Of a DNA stretch of 64,000 nucleotides, positions 52,751 to 61,640 are shown in pieces (the first letter of the stretch is position 1; each line of letters begins with the position of its first letter). Source of the stretch: Ardenticatenaceae bacterium (GTDB lineage Bacteria > Chloroflexota > Anaerolineae > Promineifilales > Promineifilaceae); NCBI GenBank assembly GCA_020634435.1, contig JACKBS010000004.1, forward strand, positions 930,001 to 994,000. The letters are read 5' to 3'. The notes beneath the pieces are model-generated. The model was not told the DNA's origin. It searched no databases and saw only the letters and a program-made list of their open reading frames with translations. Made by a program: the position numbers and the translations under genes.

Positions 52751-55690
52751 ATGTACGCCGAGCTAATTATTAACGTTGAAGCGCCGCTGGAAGGCACCTT
52801 CCACTACCATGTCCCCACCGATATGCAGCCCCGGCTGCGCGTGGGTCACCTGGTGGAAGTGGAATTTGGCGCACGGCTGGCCCAAGGCATCATCCTGCGC
52901 TTCGACGACACTGCCCCGATTGAAGACACCAAGCCGATCATCGCCCTGATTGATGAGCAGCCGGTCGTGTACTGGTGGCAAATTGAGCTGGCGCAGTGGC
53001 TCAGCCAGACCTACCTGGCCCCCCTCAACGCCTGCCTACGCCTCATGCTGCCGCCTGGCCTCACCCGCTGGGCCGATGTAACGATGGACATCAATCCGTA
53101 CTGGGACGGTAACGGCCGTCTCACCGACCTTCAGCAAGAAATCATCGACATTTTGCGCGAGCGGGGCGATTTACGCGGCAGGCAGCTACAGCGAGCGCTC
53201 AACAAGGCAGGCGGTAAAAAGAAGAAAAAGGCGGATTGGAAAACGGCCGTTAATCAACTCGCCAAACGCAATATTCTACGCAAAGCTACCGTGCTAGATC
53301 CGCCACGCATCAAGCCCAAGAAAATTCGCACCGCTGAACTGATTGCCAGCGACAAACGCGTGCAGGCGGTCGTGCCGCACCTGGGCCACGCCAATAAGCA
53401 CGCCGACGTGCTGCTTTACCTGTTGGAAAGCCGTGACCCGCTGCCAGAAGAAACGGCCGTTCTCGATGCCACCAGCGCTAAAGAAGAACACCTGGAAAAA
53501 CTGGCTGAAGCCCACCTCATCAACCGCACCCCTGCCCAAACCACCATCTTGCCCACGGCCAAAGAGCCACCAGCCGAACTCGCTGACCTCTTCACCCAAC
53601 TCCCCAGCCCGCTCGATCAAATAACCATTCACCATTCACCATTAACCATTAGCCATTTAATCGCCTCCGGCCACCTGGAAGCGCTCGACGAACCCGCCAC
53701 CCTCAGCCTGGCTATCCCGCCCAAACAGGTGCTGAGCCACATTTTGCGCCTGCGCCAGGCCACTACCTACCATGATGTGCTCACGCTGCTGGCCCGCGCC
53801 GCTCAACCGGTCAACCTGAGCGACATTTATGCTGAGACCAAGGCCTCTATCACCCACCTGCGTAAACTGGCCAAGCTCGATCTCATCCGCTTTGGCGCAG
53901 AAGAAGTGTGGCGCGATCCCCTGGCCGACCGCGACTTTGTGCCCGCCGAGCCACCTATGCTCACCACCGATCAGGCCCGTGTGTGGGGACGCATCAAAAT
54001 GGCTGTGCTCCATGCCGAAGAAGCAATGGAGGAAGGCGACGAATTCACCGTCGATGCCCCCACGCCGGTTTTGCTGCACGGCGTCACCGGCAGCGGCAAG
54101 ACCGAAATTTACATGCGGGCCATCGACTATGCCCTGAACGAAGGGCAGCAGGCGATTGTGCTGGTGCCCGAAATTGCCCTGACCCCACAAACGGTACGCC
54201 GCTTTGCCGCCCGCTTTCCAGGCCGCGTGGCCGTGCTGCACAGCCGCCTCAGCGACGGCGAACGGTACGACACCTGGCGACGCGCCCGTCAGGGTCTGTT
54301 CGATATTGTTGTGGGACCGCGCAGCGCTTTGTTTACACCGCTGCCCAACTTGGGCGTCATTATTCTGGACGAAGAGCACGACCCCAGCTACAAACAAACA
54401 CCACCGGTGCCACCGCCCTACTATCACACCCGCGAGACGGCTATCGCCCTGGCGCAAATTGTGGGCGCTTTGGTCATCATGGGCAGCGCCACGCCGGATA
54501 TTGTGACCTACCATCGGGCGCAAAGCGGCCGTTTTCAACTCCTCGAATTGCAAAAGCGGGTCATGGGCCACCGGCAGCGACTGGAAAGCCAGGCCGAACG
54601 ACTAAAACTCCAAAATCATTATCACCACGATGGCGAAGACCCGGATGACGCCCTAACCATTCCCCTGCCGCCGATCCAGATTGTAGATTTGCGCCAGGAG
54701 CTGCGCGCTGGCAATCGCTCCATCTTTAGCCGGGCGCTGGAAAAAGCGATCACCGAGACGCTGGAACGCGGCGAGCAGGCGATTTTGTTCCTCAACCGGC
54801 GCGGCTCGGCCACGTTTGTGATTTGCCGCGACTGTGGCTATGTGGCCACCTGCCCCCGCTGCGACCTGCCGCTGACGTACCACCGCAACAACATGATGCT
54901 GGTATGCCACCATTGCGGCCGTCGTGAACCGCACCAGACGGAGTGCCCACAGTGCCAATCGAAGCGGATTCGCTACTTTGGCCTGGGCACGGAGGAAGTG
55001 GTTGAGCGCGTGCAGCAGCGCTGGCCCGAAGCGCGCATCACCCGCTGGGACCGCGACACCACCGCCGGGCGCAACACCCACGAGACGCTGCTGGCCAGCT
55101 TCATCAACCAGGAAGCGGATATTTTGGTGGGCACACAAATGATTGCCAAGGGGCTGGATTTGCCGCTGGTGACGCTGGTGGGCGTTATTTCGGCCGACGT
55201 GTCGCTGGGGCTGCCAGATTATCGTACCGGAGAGCGGGCTTTCCAGGTTTTGGCACAGGTGGCGGGGCGCGCCGGGCGTGGTTTGCTGGGCGGGCGGGTC
55301 ATCATCCAAACCTACAAGCCAGAACATTACGCCATCCAGGCTGCCGCCGAGCATGATTTTGCCTCGTTTTACATCGACGAGATTCGTTTTCGTACCCAGC
55401 ACAGCCTGCCGCCCTTCCGGCGTATGGCCCGGCTTTTGCTAATCGATCCGGTGGAAGAGCGTGGCCAGCGCGAGGCAGAGGCGCTGGCTAAAGGGCTGCG
55501 ACTGCACATTCGTGAGAAGGCGCTGGCGGCGTCGGAGATTTTGGGGCCAGTACCACCATTTTTTAATCGAGTGGACGGCCGTTTCCGTTGGCAAATCATC
55601 GTGCGATCTCCAGACCCCAACCGACTGCTGGCCGACTTCCCCATCCCGGCAAAATGGATGGTAGACATCGATCCGGTCAGCACTTTGTAG
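52751..55690 (+). CDS. priA: Primosomal protein N' (replication restart helicase)
   Basis: A 979-residue PriA, the 3'-5' helicase that reloads DnaB at collapsed forks. The N-terminal 3'-DNA-binding domain starts AELIINVEAPLEGTFHYHVP. The helicase core has Walker A LLHGVTGSGKTEIYMRA and the DEEH box VIILDEEHDPSYKQ. Eight cysteines in ICRDCGYVATCPRCDLPL and VCHHCGRREPHQTECPQC bind two zinc ions. IGTQMIAKGLDLP-type motif V and GRAGRG motif VI follow. It is longer than the usual 730-800 residues owing to a Lys-rich insert near residue 160 and a repeat-derived stretch near 53624. Confidence 0.96.
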   Translation: MYAELIINVEAPLEGTFHYHVPTDMQPRLRVGHLVEVEFGARLAQGIILRFDDTAPIEDTKPIIALIDEQPVVYWWQIELAQWLSQTYLAPLNACLRLMLPPGLTRWADVTMDINPYWDGNGRLTDLQQEIIDILRERGDLRGRQLQRALNKAGGKKKKKADWKTAVNQLAKRNILRKATVLDPPRIKPKKIRTAELIASDKRVQAVVPHLGHANKHADVLLYLLESRDPLPEETAVLDATSAKEEHLEKLAEAHLINRTPAQTTILPTAKEPPAELADLFTQLPSPLDQITIHHSPLTISHLIASGHLEALDEPATLSLAIPPKQVLSHILRLRQATTYHDVLTLLARAAQPVNLSDIYAETKASITHLRKLAKLDLIRFGAEEVWRDPLADRDFVPAEPPMLTTDQARVWGRIKMAVLHAEEAMEEGDEFTVDAPTPVLLHGVTGSGKTEIYMRAIDYALNEGQQAIVLVPEIALTPQTVRRFAARFPGRVAVLHSRLSDGERYDTWRRARQGLFDIVVGPRSALFTPLPNLGVIILDEEHDPSYKQTPPVPPPYYHTRETAIALAQIVGALVIMGSATPDIVTYHRAQSGRFQLLELQKRVMGHRQRLESQAERLKLQNHYHHDGEDPDDALTIPLPPIQIVDLRQELRAGNRSIFSRALEKAITETLERGEQAILFLNRRGSATFVICRDCGYVATCPRCDLPLTYHRNNMMLVCHHCGRREPHQTECPQCQSKRIRYFGLGTEEVVERVQQRWPEARITRWDRDTTAGRNTHETLLASFINQEADILVGTQMIAKGLDLPLVTLVGVISADVSLGLPDYRTGERAFQVLAQVAGRAGRGLLGGRVIIQTYKPEHYAIQAAAEHDFASFYIDEIRFRTQHSLPPFRRMARLLLIDPVEERGQREAEALAKGLRLHIREKALAASEILGPVPPFFNRVDGRFRWQIIVRSPDPNRLLADFPIPAKWMVDIDPVSTL
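53624..53658. repeat. ACCATTN heptad repeat inside priA
   Basis: Five tandem seven-base units (ACCATTC twice, ACCATTA twice, GCCATTT) lie within the priA coding region. They translate to a low-complexity IHHSPLTISHL stretch in the domain between the DNA-binding and helicase parts. Confidence 0.75.
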
Positions 55691-55712
55691 CTGTTGTTTC
55701 AGCATGCAAAAA

Positions 55713-55757
55713 GGAACACAGAGTTACGCAGAGAAGACACAGAGGTGCACGGAGAAA
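55713..55757. repeat. CACAGAG-type degenerate tandem repeat
   Basis: Units CACAGAG, CGCAGAG, CACAGAG and CACGGAG recur at about ten-base spacing directly after priA. I recall similar sequences as intergenic repeats in several phyla. The remaining gap to 56061 holds the tRNA gene, its terminator and a promoter-like TATAAT at 55962-55967. Confidence 0.5.
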
Positions 55758-55792
55758 AAATGGGACGCTGACGTTTTTATCATCAGCGTCCC
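55755..55792 (-). terminator. Terminator of the tRNA-Arg transcript
   Basis: GGGACGCTGA (55762-55771) pairs with TCAGCGTCCC (55783-55792). On the minus strand the stem is followed by a run of six U's, placing it ten bases past the tRNA 3' end. Confidence 0.82.
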
Positions 55793-55802
55793 GTTCATCA
55801 AG

Positions 55803-55874
55803 TACCCCCGTCAGAATTCGAATCTGAATCTATCGCTTAGGAGGCGATTGCTCTATCCATTGAGCTACGAGGGC
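55803..55874 (-). tRNA. tRNA-Arg(CCT)
   Basis: A complete cloverleaf on the minus strand. The anticodon stem ATCGC/GCGAT encloses the loop CTCCTAA with anticodon CCT (reads AGG). The T arm is TCAGA/TCTGA around TTCGAAT and the D stem is GCTC/GAGC. The acceptor stem GCCCTCG/CGGGGGT includes G-U pairs. CCA is not encoded. Confidence 0.95.
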
Positions 55875-56061
55875 CAGTAAATATCTCGGTGCCGATATAA
55901 GCCAAACCTATGCAAAAGCCTGCGCTCGCCAAAAATTTGCACCATTTTGGCGCATGTGGCATATAATACAGTGAGGTTTGACGCAGCAAATTGCTGGCGC
56001 ACAAAGATGCGCGCAATGGTAACGTAAACCAGGAACAGAATCAAAAAAATTTGGGAACCCG

Positions 56062-56547
56062 ATGAAACAACACAAACAGCTGCCCTTTTTTGTCTACGGC
56101 ACGTTGTTACCTGGCCAACCGAATTTCTTTTTGTGGGGTGAGGCTATTGCCCACATGGAACCGGCCACGTTTTTTGGCGGGCGACTGTACGACATGGGGT
56201 TTTATCCCATGATGATTGCCGCCGAGCCAGAAACGGCCGTTCACGGTCAGCTCATCACCCCACACCCAGCCGAGTACCAGGCAGTGTGCCAGCGGTTGGA
56301 TGAATTGGAGGGGTACGATCCTGACCATCCCGAAACGTCGGATTATCAGCGAAAAAGGGTGGAAGTAGTAGGGAGCAACGGCCGTTCCCAAAGCGCCTGG
56401 GTGTACCTGGGTCAATCCCAGTTTGTGGCAGATAAACCCGAAGTGCCGGGCGGCAGCTGGGCTGCTTACGTTGCTGAAAGCCAGGCCGAGTTACAAGCCT
56501 GGTGGGACGCCATCCGCAGCGTGGCCGGACGGCACAACAAACAATGA
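56062..56547 (+). CDS. Gamma-glutamylcyclotransferase-like (AIG2) protein
   Basis: A 161-residue cytosolic protein of the GGCT/AIG2 fold. The substrate loop is FFVYGTLLPGQPNFFLW at residues 8-24, matching the YGTL signature. GGRLYDMGFYPMMIA and HGQLITPHPAEYQAVCQRLDELEGYDP follow, the latter with the conserved Glu region near residue 88. Such enzymes release 5-oxoproline from gamma-glutamyl compounds or trim gamma-glutamylamine links, but many bacterial members are uncharacterised. GGGAACC precedes the ATG. It stands apart from its neighbours. Confidence 0.85.
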   Translation: MKQHKQLPFFVYGTLLPGQPNFFLWGEAIAHMEPATFFGGRLYDMGFYPMMIAAEPETAVHGQLITPHPAEYQAVCQRLDELEGYDPDHPETSDYQRKRVEVVGSNGRSQSAWVYLGQSQFVADKPEVPGGSWAAYVAESQAELQAWWDAIRSVAGRHNKQ

Positions 56548-56695
56548 GCAACGGGTAACACCCACGTGTGTTACTCTACACAGCACAATCACACTATCCC
56601 AACTTTCGATTTCCCACACTGTCAAGCTGACGATGCAATTCCGTTTCTTATTTCATCATCAGCCATTATCGTTAAAGAAATGGGAACCATAAAAA

Positions 56696-58951
56696 ATGAA
56701 AAAAATAGGTGTATTAACCAGTGGCGGTGACGCCCCTGGCATGAATGCGGCCGTTCGCGCCGTGGTGCGCGCGGGCATTGCTACTGGCGCGGAAGTTTTT
56801 GCCATTTACGAAGGATACCAGGGCATGGTCGATGGCCAGGGCTGGATTCGGCGCATGGCCTGGCAAGACGTGGGCGGCATTCTCTACAAAGGCGGTACGC
56901 TGATTGGTACCGCCCGCTGTAACGATTTTCGCGAGCGACACGGCCGTTTGCGCGCCGCCCGCAACCTCATCGAACATGGCATTGACAACCTGGTGGTCAT
57001 TGGTGGTGATGGCAGCTTGACCGGGGCCAACATCTTCCGCCAGGAGTGGTCTGGGCTGCTGGACGAACTGGTAGAACGCGGCGAACTGCCCTACGAATTG
57101 GCCCAGGAGCACCGCGAACTAACCATCGTGGGCCTGGTTGGCTCAATTGACAACGATATGTGGGGCACTGACATCTCCATCGGTGCCGACACCGCCCTGC
57201 ACCGCATCACCGACGCAGTGGATGCCATCTCCAGCACGGCGGCCAGCCACCAGCGCTCGTTTGTGGTGGAGGTGATGGGCCGCCACTGCGGCTACCTGGC
57301 CCTGATGAGCGCCATCGCCACGGGCGCAGACTGGGTGCTCATCCCCGAAGCGCCACCTAACCTGGATGAATGGGAAAACAAGATGTGTGCCGTGCTGAAA
57401 AATGGTCGGGAAAACGGCCGTCGCGACAGCATCGTCATTGTGGCTGAAGGGGCGCAAGACCGGTACGGCAACGAAATCACCTGCGGCTACGTGAAACAGG
57501 TGTTGGAGGAGCGGCTTCAGGAAGATGCGCGGGTTACCATTCTGGGCCACGTTCAGCGCGGCGGCTCGCCCAGCGCCTTTGACCGCAATTTGAGCACGCT
57601 AATGGGCGCGGCGGCGATTGATGCCATCATGTCGGACAAGTTTATCGGCCAGGCCACGCTCATCGGCTTGAAGGGCAACAAAATCACCCATACCCCGCTG
57701 GAAGAGTGCCTGGAAAACACCAAAGCCATTGGCGAAGCGATTAAAACGTGCAACTTTGAACGCGCGATGGAGCTGCGCGGCAACGGCTTTCGTGAGGCGT
57801 TCCAGACGGTGCGGACATTGGTGCGGGCCATCCCCCATGACCCATTACCAGGGCAAAAGCAGCGCCGCATTGCCGTTATCAACAGTGGCGCACCTTCACC
57901 GGGCATGAATACGGCCGTTCGTGCGGCCGTGCGTCTGGGGCTGGATAAAGGCCACGCTATGTTTGGCATCTACAATGGCTTTGCTGGCTTTGCCGACGAC
58001 GAAATTGAAGAGCTAAACTGGATGAGCGTGAATGGTTGGGCCTACCTGGGCGGCTCCGAACTGGGCACCAATCGCCATATCCCCGCCAACAGCGATTTTT
58101 ACAAAATTGCTCGCGGCATTGAAGAGAACAACATCGAAGGCCTGCTCATCATCGGCGGCTGGTCAGCTTATGTTTCCGCCTTAGAACTGTACCAGCGGCG
58201 CAACAACTACCCGGCCTTCAACATCCCCATTGTGTGCTTCCCAGCCACCATCGACAATGATCTGCCCGGTGCCGAGCTGAGCGTAGGTGCCGACAGCGCC
58301 CTCAACAGCATCATCGACGCGGTAGACAAAATCAAACAATCGGCCGTCGCTTCAAAACGCGTGTTTGTGGTGGAAGTGATGGGCGAGCGCTGCGGGTACC
58401 TGGCTCTGATGAGCGCTCTGGCCACCGGTGCAGAGCGTGTGTATCTACACGAAGAAGGAATGCGCCTGACCGATCTGGCGGTGGATGTGGAATTGTTGGT
58501 ATCTGGCTTTAAGCAAGGCAAACGATTGGGTGTCATCATTCGCAGCGAGGATGCCAACGAAACCTACACCACGGACTTTATGTGCGCCCTGCTGGAAGAA
58601 GAAGGCGGCGATTATTTCACGGCGCGTAAAGCTGTGCTGGGCCACATGCAGCAAGGTGGCAATCCGACGCCTTTTGACCGCATCCTGGCCACGCGGCTGG
58701 GAGCCAAGTGCATTAGCTACCTGGAAGAGCAAATTGGCGCTGCCGAGCCGGTAAGCGCCTGCATTGGCCTGCAAAGCGGCGCGTTCCGGTTTACCGAGTT
58801 TCACGACATGCAGCGGCAGATGGACATGGAAAACCGCCGACCTAAGCATCAATGGTGGATGGAGCTGAGACCGATTGCCCGCACGATGTCGAACGGCCGT
58901 AACCATACCGGCGACCCATCCCTACCCAAAGCCCTCACCGATGAAAGTTAA
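56696..58951 (+). CDS. pfkA: Double-domain 6-phosphofructokinase, eukaryote-like
   Basis: A 751-residue protein of two fused PFK domains. The N-half has all ATP-type catalytic elements: GVLTSGGDAPGMNAAVRA, VIGGDGSLTGAN and GLVGSIDNDMWGTD, followed by VVEVMGRHCGYLALMSA as in animal and fungal enzymes. The C-half retains the fold (INSGAPSPGMNTAVRAAV, PATIDNDLPGAELSVGAD) but GGDGS has become GGWSA, so it is probably a regulatory effector domain. It phosphorylates fructose 6-phosphate in glycolysis. Ordinary bacterial PFKs have about 320 residues. No strong ribosome site is seen. Confidence 0.94.
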   Translation: MKKIGVLTSGGDAPGMNAAVRAVVRAGIATGAEVFAIYEGYQGMVDGQGWIRRMAWQDVGGILYKGGTLIGTARCNDFRERHGRLRAARNLIEHGIDNLVVIGGDGSLTGANIFRQEWSGLLDELVERGELPYELAQEHRELTIVGLVGSIDNDMWGTDISIGADTALHRITDAVDAISSTAASHQRSFVVEVMGRHCGYLALMSAIATGADWVLIPEAPPNLDEWENKMCAVLKNGRENGRRDSIVIVAEGAQDRYGNEITCGYVKQVLEERLQEDARVTILGHVQRGGSPSAFDRNLSTLMGAAAIDAIMSDKFIGQATLIGLKGNKITHTPLEECLENTKAIGEAIKTCNFERAMELRGNGFREAFQTVRTLVRAIPHDPLPGQKQRRIAVINSGAPSPGMNTAVRAAVRLGLDKGHAMFGIYNGFAGFADDEIEELNWMSVNGWAYLGGSELGTNRHIPANSDFYKIARGIEENNIEGLLIIGGWSAYVSALELYQRRNNYPAFNIPIVCFPATIDNDLPGAELSVGADSALNSIIDAVDKIKQSAVASKRVFVVEVMGERCGYLALMSALATGAERVYLHEEGMRLTDLAVDVELLVSGFKQGKRLGVIIRSEDANETYTTDFMCALLEEEGGDYFTARKAVLGHMQQGGNPTPFDRILATRLGAKCISYLEEQIGAAEPVSACIGLQSGAFRFTEFHDMQRQMDMENRRPKHQWWMELRPIARTMSNGRNHTGDPSLPKALTDES

Positions 58952-58972
58952 GTGTGAAAGACGGCCGTATTC

Positions 58973-59018
58973 TTGACACAACCAATCATGCCTGCCTACA
59001 ATGCAAGCAGGCATGATT
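58973..59018 (+). promoter_or_regulatory. Promoter embedded in a 12-bp palindrome, upstream of htrA
   Basis: TTGACA (58973-58978), an 18-base spacer and TACAAT (58997-59002) form the best consensus promoter in the window. AATCATGCCTGC (58984-58995) and GCAGGCATGATT (59007-59018) are perfect inverted repeats that bracket the -10 box. A dimeric repressor could bind here; as RNA only the right arm would be transcribed. Confidence 0.75.
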
Positions 59019-59099
59019 TGGTGGAGAAAATTGCCAAAACTTGCTGGGGTGCTATGAAAAATGATGCCGCTGCCTCGTATACCACACAAACAAAACAAG

Positions 59100-60266
59100 A
59101 TGAAACAATTTCGCCAAAAACCTATCCTTTTCCTGCTGACGCTCATGGCGCTCACCGCTTTGGGCTGCCAACTGGCCACCGTCTTACCCACAAATGAAAG
59201 TAGCAACCTGAACACAGTTGAAGCTAACAGCAGTTCTCAGCAGGTTGACACAGTTGATGTTAGCGCGCCTGCCCAAAGCAACGCAGTTGTGTCCGTTAAT
59301 TTGGAGCAGCAATTTATAGAAATCTACAATCGCGTGAATCCCGCCGTCGTGCATATCTTTGTCTTTGATGAAGATGGCTTTTTGCTGGGCACGGGCAGCG
59401 GCTTTGTGCTGGATCAGGCCGGCAACATCGTGACCAATAACCACGTTGTGGCCGACGGCAGCGAATATGAGATTGTTTTTGCCAGCGGCGAACGGCGTCG
59501 CGCCACGCTGCGCGGCACCGATGTGGACAGCGATCTGGCCGTCATTCAAGTAGACTCCCTACCGGACGGCGTGCAGCCCGTCACGCTGGGTGACTCTGGC
59601 CAGTTGCAGGTAGGCCAGTTTGTCATCGCCATTGGCAACCCGTTCGGTGAAGCAGGCTCTATGTCGATTGGGGTGATTAGCGGGCTGGGACGCACGCTTG
59701 AATCGCAGCGCGTGGTGGCCGGAGGCAGCTTTTCCATTCCCCAAGTCATCCAAACCGATGCGGCCATTAATCCAGGCAATTCCGGCGGGCCGCTGCTGAA
59801 TCTCAGCGGCGAGGTCATTGGCGTGAACAGCGCCATCCTGTCAACCTCAGGCGCAAATTCCGGCGTGGGATTTTCTATTCCGGTAAACGCCGTGCGCAAT
59901 ATTTCCCCGTCGCTTATCGCCGATGGCGAATACAAATATCCCTACATTGGCATCAGCATGTACCCGCAGGCATTTACCTTACGCCAGCTAGAAGTGTTAG
60001 GTTTGCCACCCAATGGCGTTTACGTGACAGGCGTCACCAGCGATACACCGGCCGACAGTGCGGGCCTGATTGGGCACAATTTGTCCGCTTCATTTGACGC
60101 AGAGGGTGATTACATCGTGGCCATCAATGATAAGCCCGTGCGCAATTCCGATGAACTTTTGAGTTATCTTGTCTTCGAGACCACCGTTGGCGAGACGGTA
60201 GAGCTGACGGTGATTCGCGACGGAAAGGAGATTAAACTGCCGCTAACTTTGGGCGAACGGCCGTAA
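59100..60266 (+). CDS. htrA: HtrA/DegP-type serine protease, lipoprotein
   Basis: A 388-residue surface protease. A lipoprotein signal (FLLTLMALTALGC) ends at Cys about residue 21, then a Ser/Asn-rich linker of about 45 residues. The trypsin-like domain has the triad His in IVTNNHVVADGS, Asp in DVDSDLAVIQVD and Ser in NPGNSGGPLLNLSG. One PDZ domain follows (GVYVTGVTSDTPADSAGL, EGDYIVAINDKPVRNSDEL). It degrades or refolds misfolded exported proteins. I start at ATG 59100; ATG 59061 is in frame but gives a poor signal peptide. It is probably controlled by the palindromic promoter. Confidence 0.92.
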   Translation: MKQFRQKPILFLLTLMALTALGCQLATVLPTNESSNLNTVEANSSSQQVDTVDVSAPAQSNAVVSVNLEQQFIEIYNRVNPAVVHIFVFDEDGFLLGTGSGFVLDQAGNIVTNNHVVADGSEYEIVFASGERRRATLRGTDVDSDLAVIQVDSLPDGVQPVTLGDSGQLQVGQFVIAIGNPFGEAGSMSIGVISGLGRTLESQRVVAGGSFSIPQVIQTDAAINPGNSGGPLLNLSGEVIGVNSAILSTSGANSGVGFSIPVNAVRNISPSLIADGEYKYPYIGISMYPQAFTLRQLEVLGLPPNGVYVTGVTSDTPADSAGLIGHNLSASFDAEGDYIVAINDKPVRNSDELLSYLVFETTVGETVELTVIRDGKEIKLPLTLGERP

Positions 60267-60340
60267 ACCAGCCGCCTGCAACCATCATCACGTTCTCACT
60301 GCACCCTCTTTAACTGTTTAGCACATTCACAGGAGGTCGT

Positions 60341-61441
60341 ATGATTACCCAGGAACAATTCCAGGAACTGCTCTCTTTTGAACCTACCGAGAAAAAGGTA
60401 TTGAGCCTTTACCTCAGCACAGACACCAGCCTGGAGCCATCGGAGACGATTCGGCTAAAGGCCAAAAACATGCTGCGCGATTCGTGCGGCTATGAAAAAG
60501 ATGCGCAGGCAATTGAAACGTACCTCAACCACAGCTTTAATTGGTCGGCCCAGGGATTAGTTGTTTTTAGCAGCCAGGACGGGGAGTTTTTCCGTGCTTA
60601 TCCAACGGCCGTTTCCTTCCGCAACCGTCTGCGCATTGGCCCCAAACCGTATCTCAAACCATTGGGCCATTTGTTGGATCATTACGCCCACTACGGCGTC
60701 ATTCTGGTGGACCGCGTGGGGGCGCGCTTTTTTGCCTACCACCTGGGTGCACTGGAAGAAGTGGCGGGCTACATGGGCGAAGAAATCCACAAATTGAAGC
60801 AAGGCAGCGGCTCTTCGGCCGTTGGTCGCCGTGGTGGTGGCGGCGGGGCAAACCATGAGGAAGAAGCCGCCCGGCGCAACCTGCGCGAAGCAGCCAACGA
60901 AGCCGCCAGATTCTTTAGCAACAAACCTATTCGCCGCCTGTTCTTGGGCGGTACGGCCGAAACCACCGCCCAATTTCGCGATATGCTGCCCAAGCAAATG
61001 CTGAGCTGCCTGGTAGGTACCTTTGCAATGGACATGAACGCCTCAGAGCACGACGTGCGCCAGGCGTCCATCAAAATGCTGCAAGCGGCCAACGAAGATC
61101 GGGAAAAGAAGTTGGTGCAAACACTCATCGGCACCCAGGCACGCGGCGGACAAGCCGTCTTGGGACTGGACGACACGCTAGAAGCCATCAGCAATCGGCG
61201 CATTCAAACGCTGGTGGTCAGCGATGGCTTCCAGATGCCCGGTTTTATTGATGCCAACAGCGGTTTTGTAGTGGCCAATCTGGCCAAAAGCCCGCTCAGC
61301 GACCGAGAACTTACGGCCGTTGATGACGTCATTGACAGTGCTTTCACCCTCAGCCTGAACCAGGGAGCGCACGTTGAAGTTATTCGCGACGATGTGGAGC
61401 TAGAAAATGCGGGTAAGATTGGGGCGCTGCTCCGCTTTTAA
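60341..61441 (+). CDS. baeRF-family (bacterial eRF1-like) protein
   Basis: A 366-residue soluble protein resembling the bacterial relatives of archaeal/eukaryotic release factor 1. The N-terminal part has KKVLSLYLSTDTSLEPSE. The middle domain, YGVILVDRVGARFFAYHLGAL, is followed by a Gly-rich loop VGRRGGGGGAN near residue 165 where eRF1 carries GGQ, and helices EEEAARRNLREAANEAARFF. The C-terminal part has RRIQTLVVSDGFQMPGF. A role in ribosome rescue or stress has been proposed for the group; this is not shown here. AGGAGGTCGT precedes the ATG. Confidence 0.75.
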   Translation: MITQEQFQELLSFEPTEKKVLSLYLSTDTSLEPSETIRLKAKNMLRDSCGYEKDAQAIETYLNHSFNWSAQGLVVFSSQDGEFFRAYPTAVSFRNRLRIGPKPYLKPLGHLLDHYAHYGVILVDRVGARFFAYHLGALEEVAGYMGEEIHKLKQGSGSSAVGRRGGGGGANHEEEAARRNLREAANEAARFFSNKPIRRLFLGGTAETTAQFRDMLPKQMLSCLVGTFAMDMNASEHDVRQASIKMLQAANEDREKKLVQTLIGTQARGGQAVLGLDDTLEAISNRRIQTLVVSDGFQMPGFIDANSGFVVANLAKSPLSDRELTAVDDVIDSAFTLSLNQGAHVEVIRDDVELENAGKIGALLRF

Positions 61442-61455
61442 GTAAATAGTGAATT

Positions 61456-61490
61456 GGAGATTGGAGATAGATATCTGATCTCCAATCTCC
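61456..61490. terminator. 13-bp inverted repeat after the baeRF gene
   Basis: GGAGATTGGAGAT (61456-61468) pairs perfectly with ATCTCCAATCTCC (61478-61490). No T run follows, so it is a weak or RNA-processing type end. Confidence 0.6.
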
Positions 61491-61579
61491 TCATCGCTCA
61501 TCTCCTTTCTGAATAATCCCCCTTAACTGGTTTCGCCAATCAAGCCAAACTGATTCTGTTGAACGGCCGTTCTTTCGGG

Positions 61580-61585
61580 TATAAT
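61580..61585 (+). promoter_or_regulatory. -10 box before a leaderless leader ORF
   Basis: TATAAT ends seven bases before ATG 61593. An iterated palindrome overlaps the likely -35 region (TTGAAC at 61559). Confidence 0.55.
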
Positions 61586-61592
61586 TTTCGCC

Positions 61593-61640
61593 ATGCCAGT
61601 CCTTAATCTCTTGTTACGTCATACCCGGAGGATTTTATGA
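61593..61640 (+). CDS. 15-codon leaderless leader peptide
   Basis: ATG 61593 opens MPVLNLLLRHTRRIL and stops at TGA 61638-61640, overlapping the ATG of the next gene as ATGA. It contains that gene's CCGGAGG ribosome site. The transcript predicted from the TATAAT would start at or near this ATG. It may couple translation into the downstream gene. It is short enough to be coincidental. Confidence 0.4.
   Translation: MPVLNLLLRHTRRIL

Noticed and set aside
53624..53658. CRISPR or other direct-repeat array
   Set aside because: The units are seven bases with no spacers; no CRISPR array or cas gene is present in the window.
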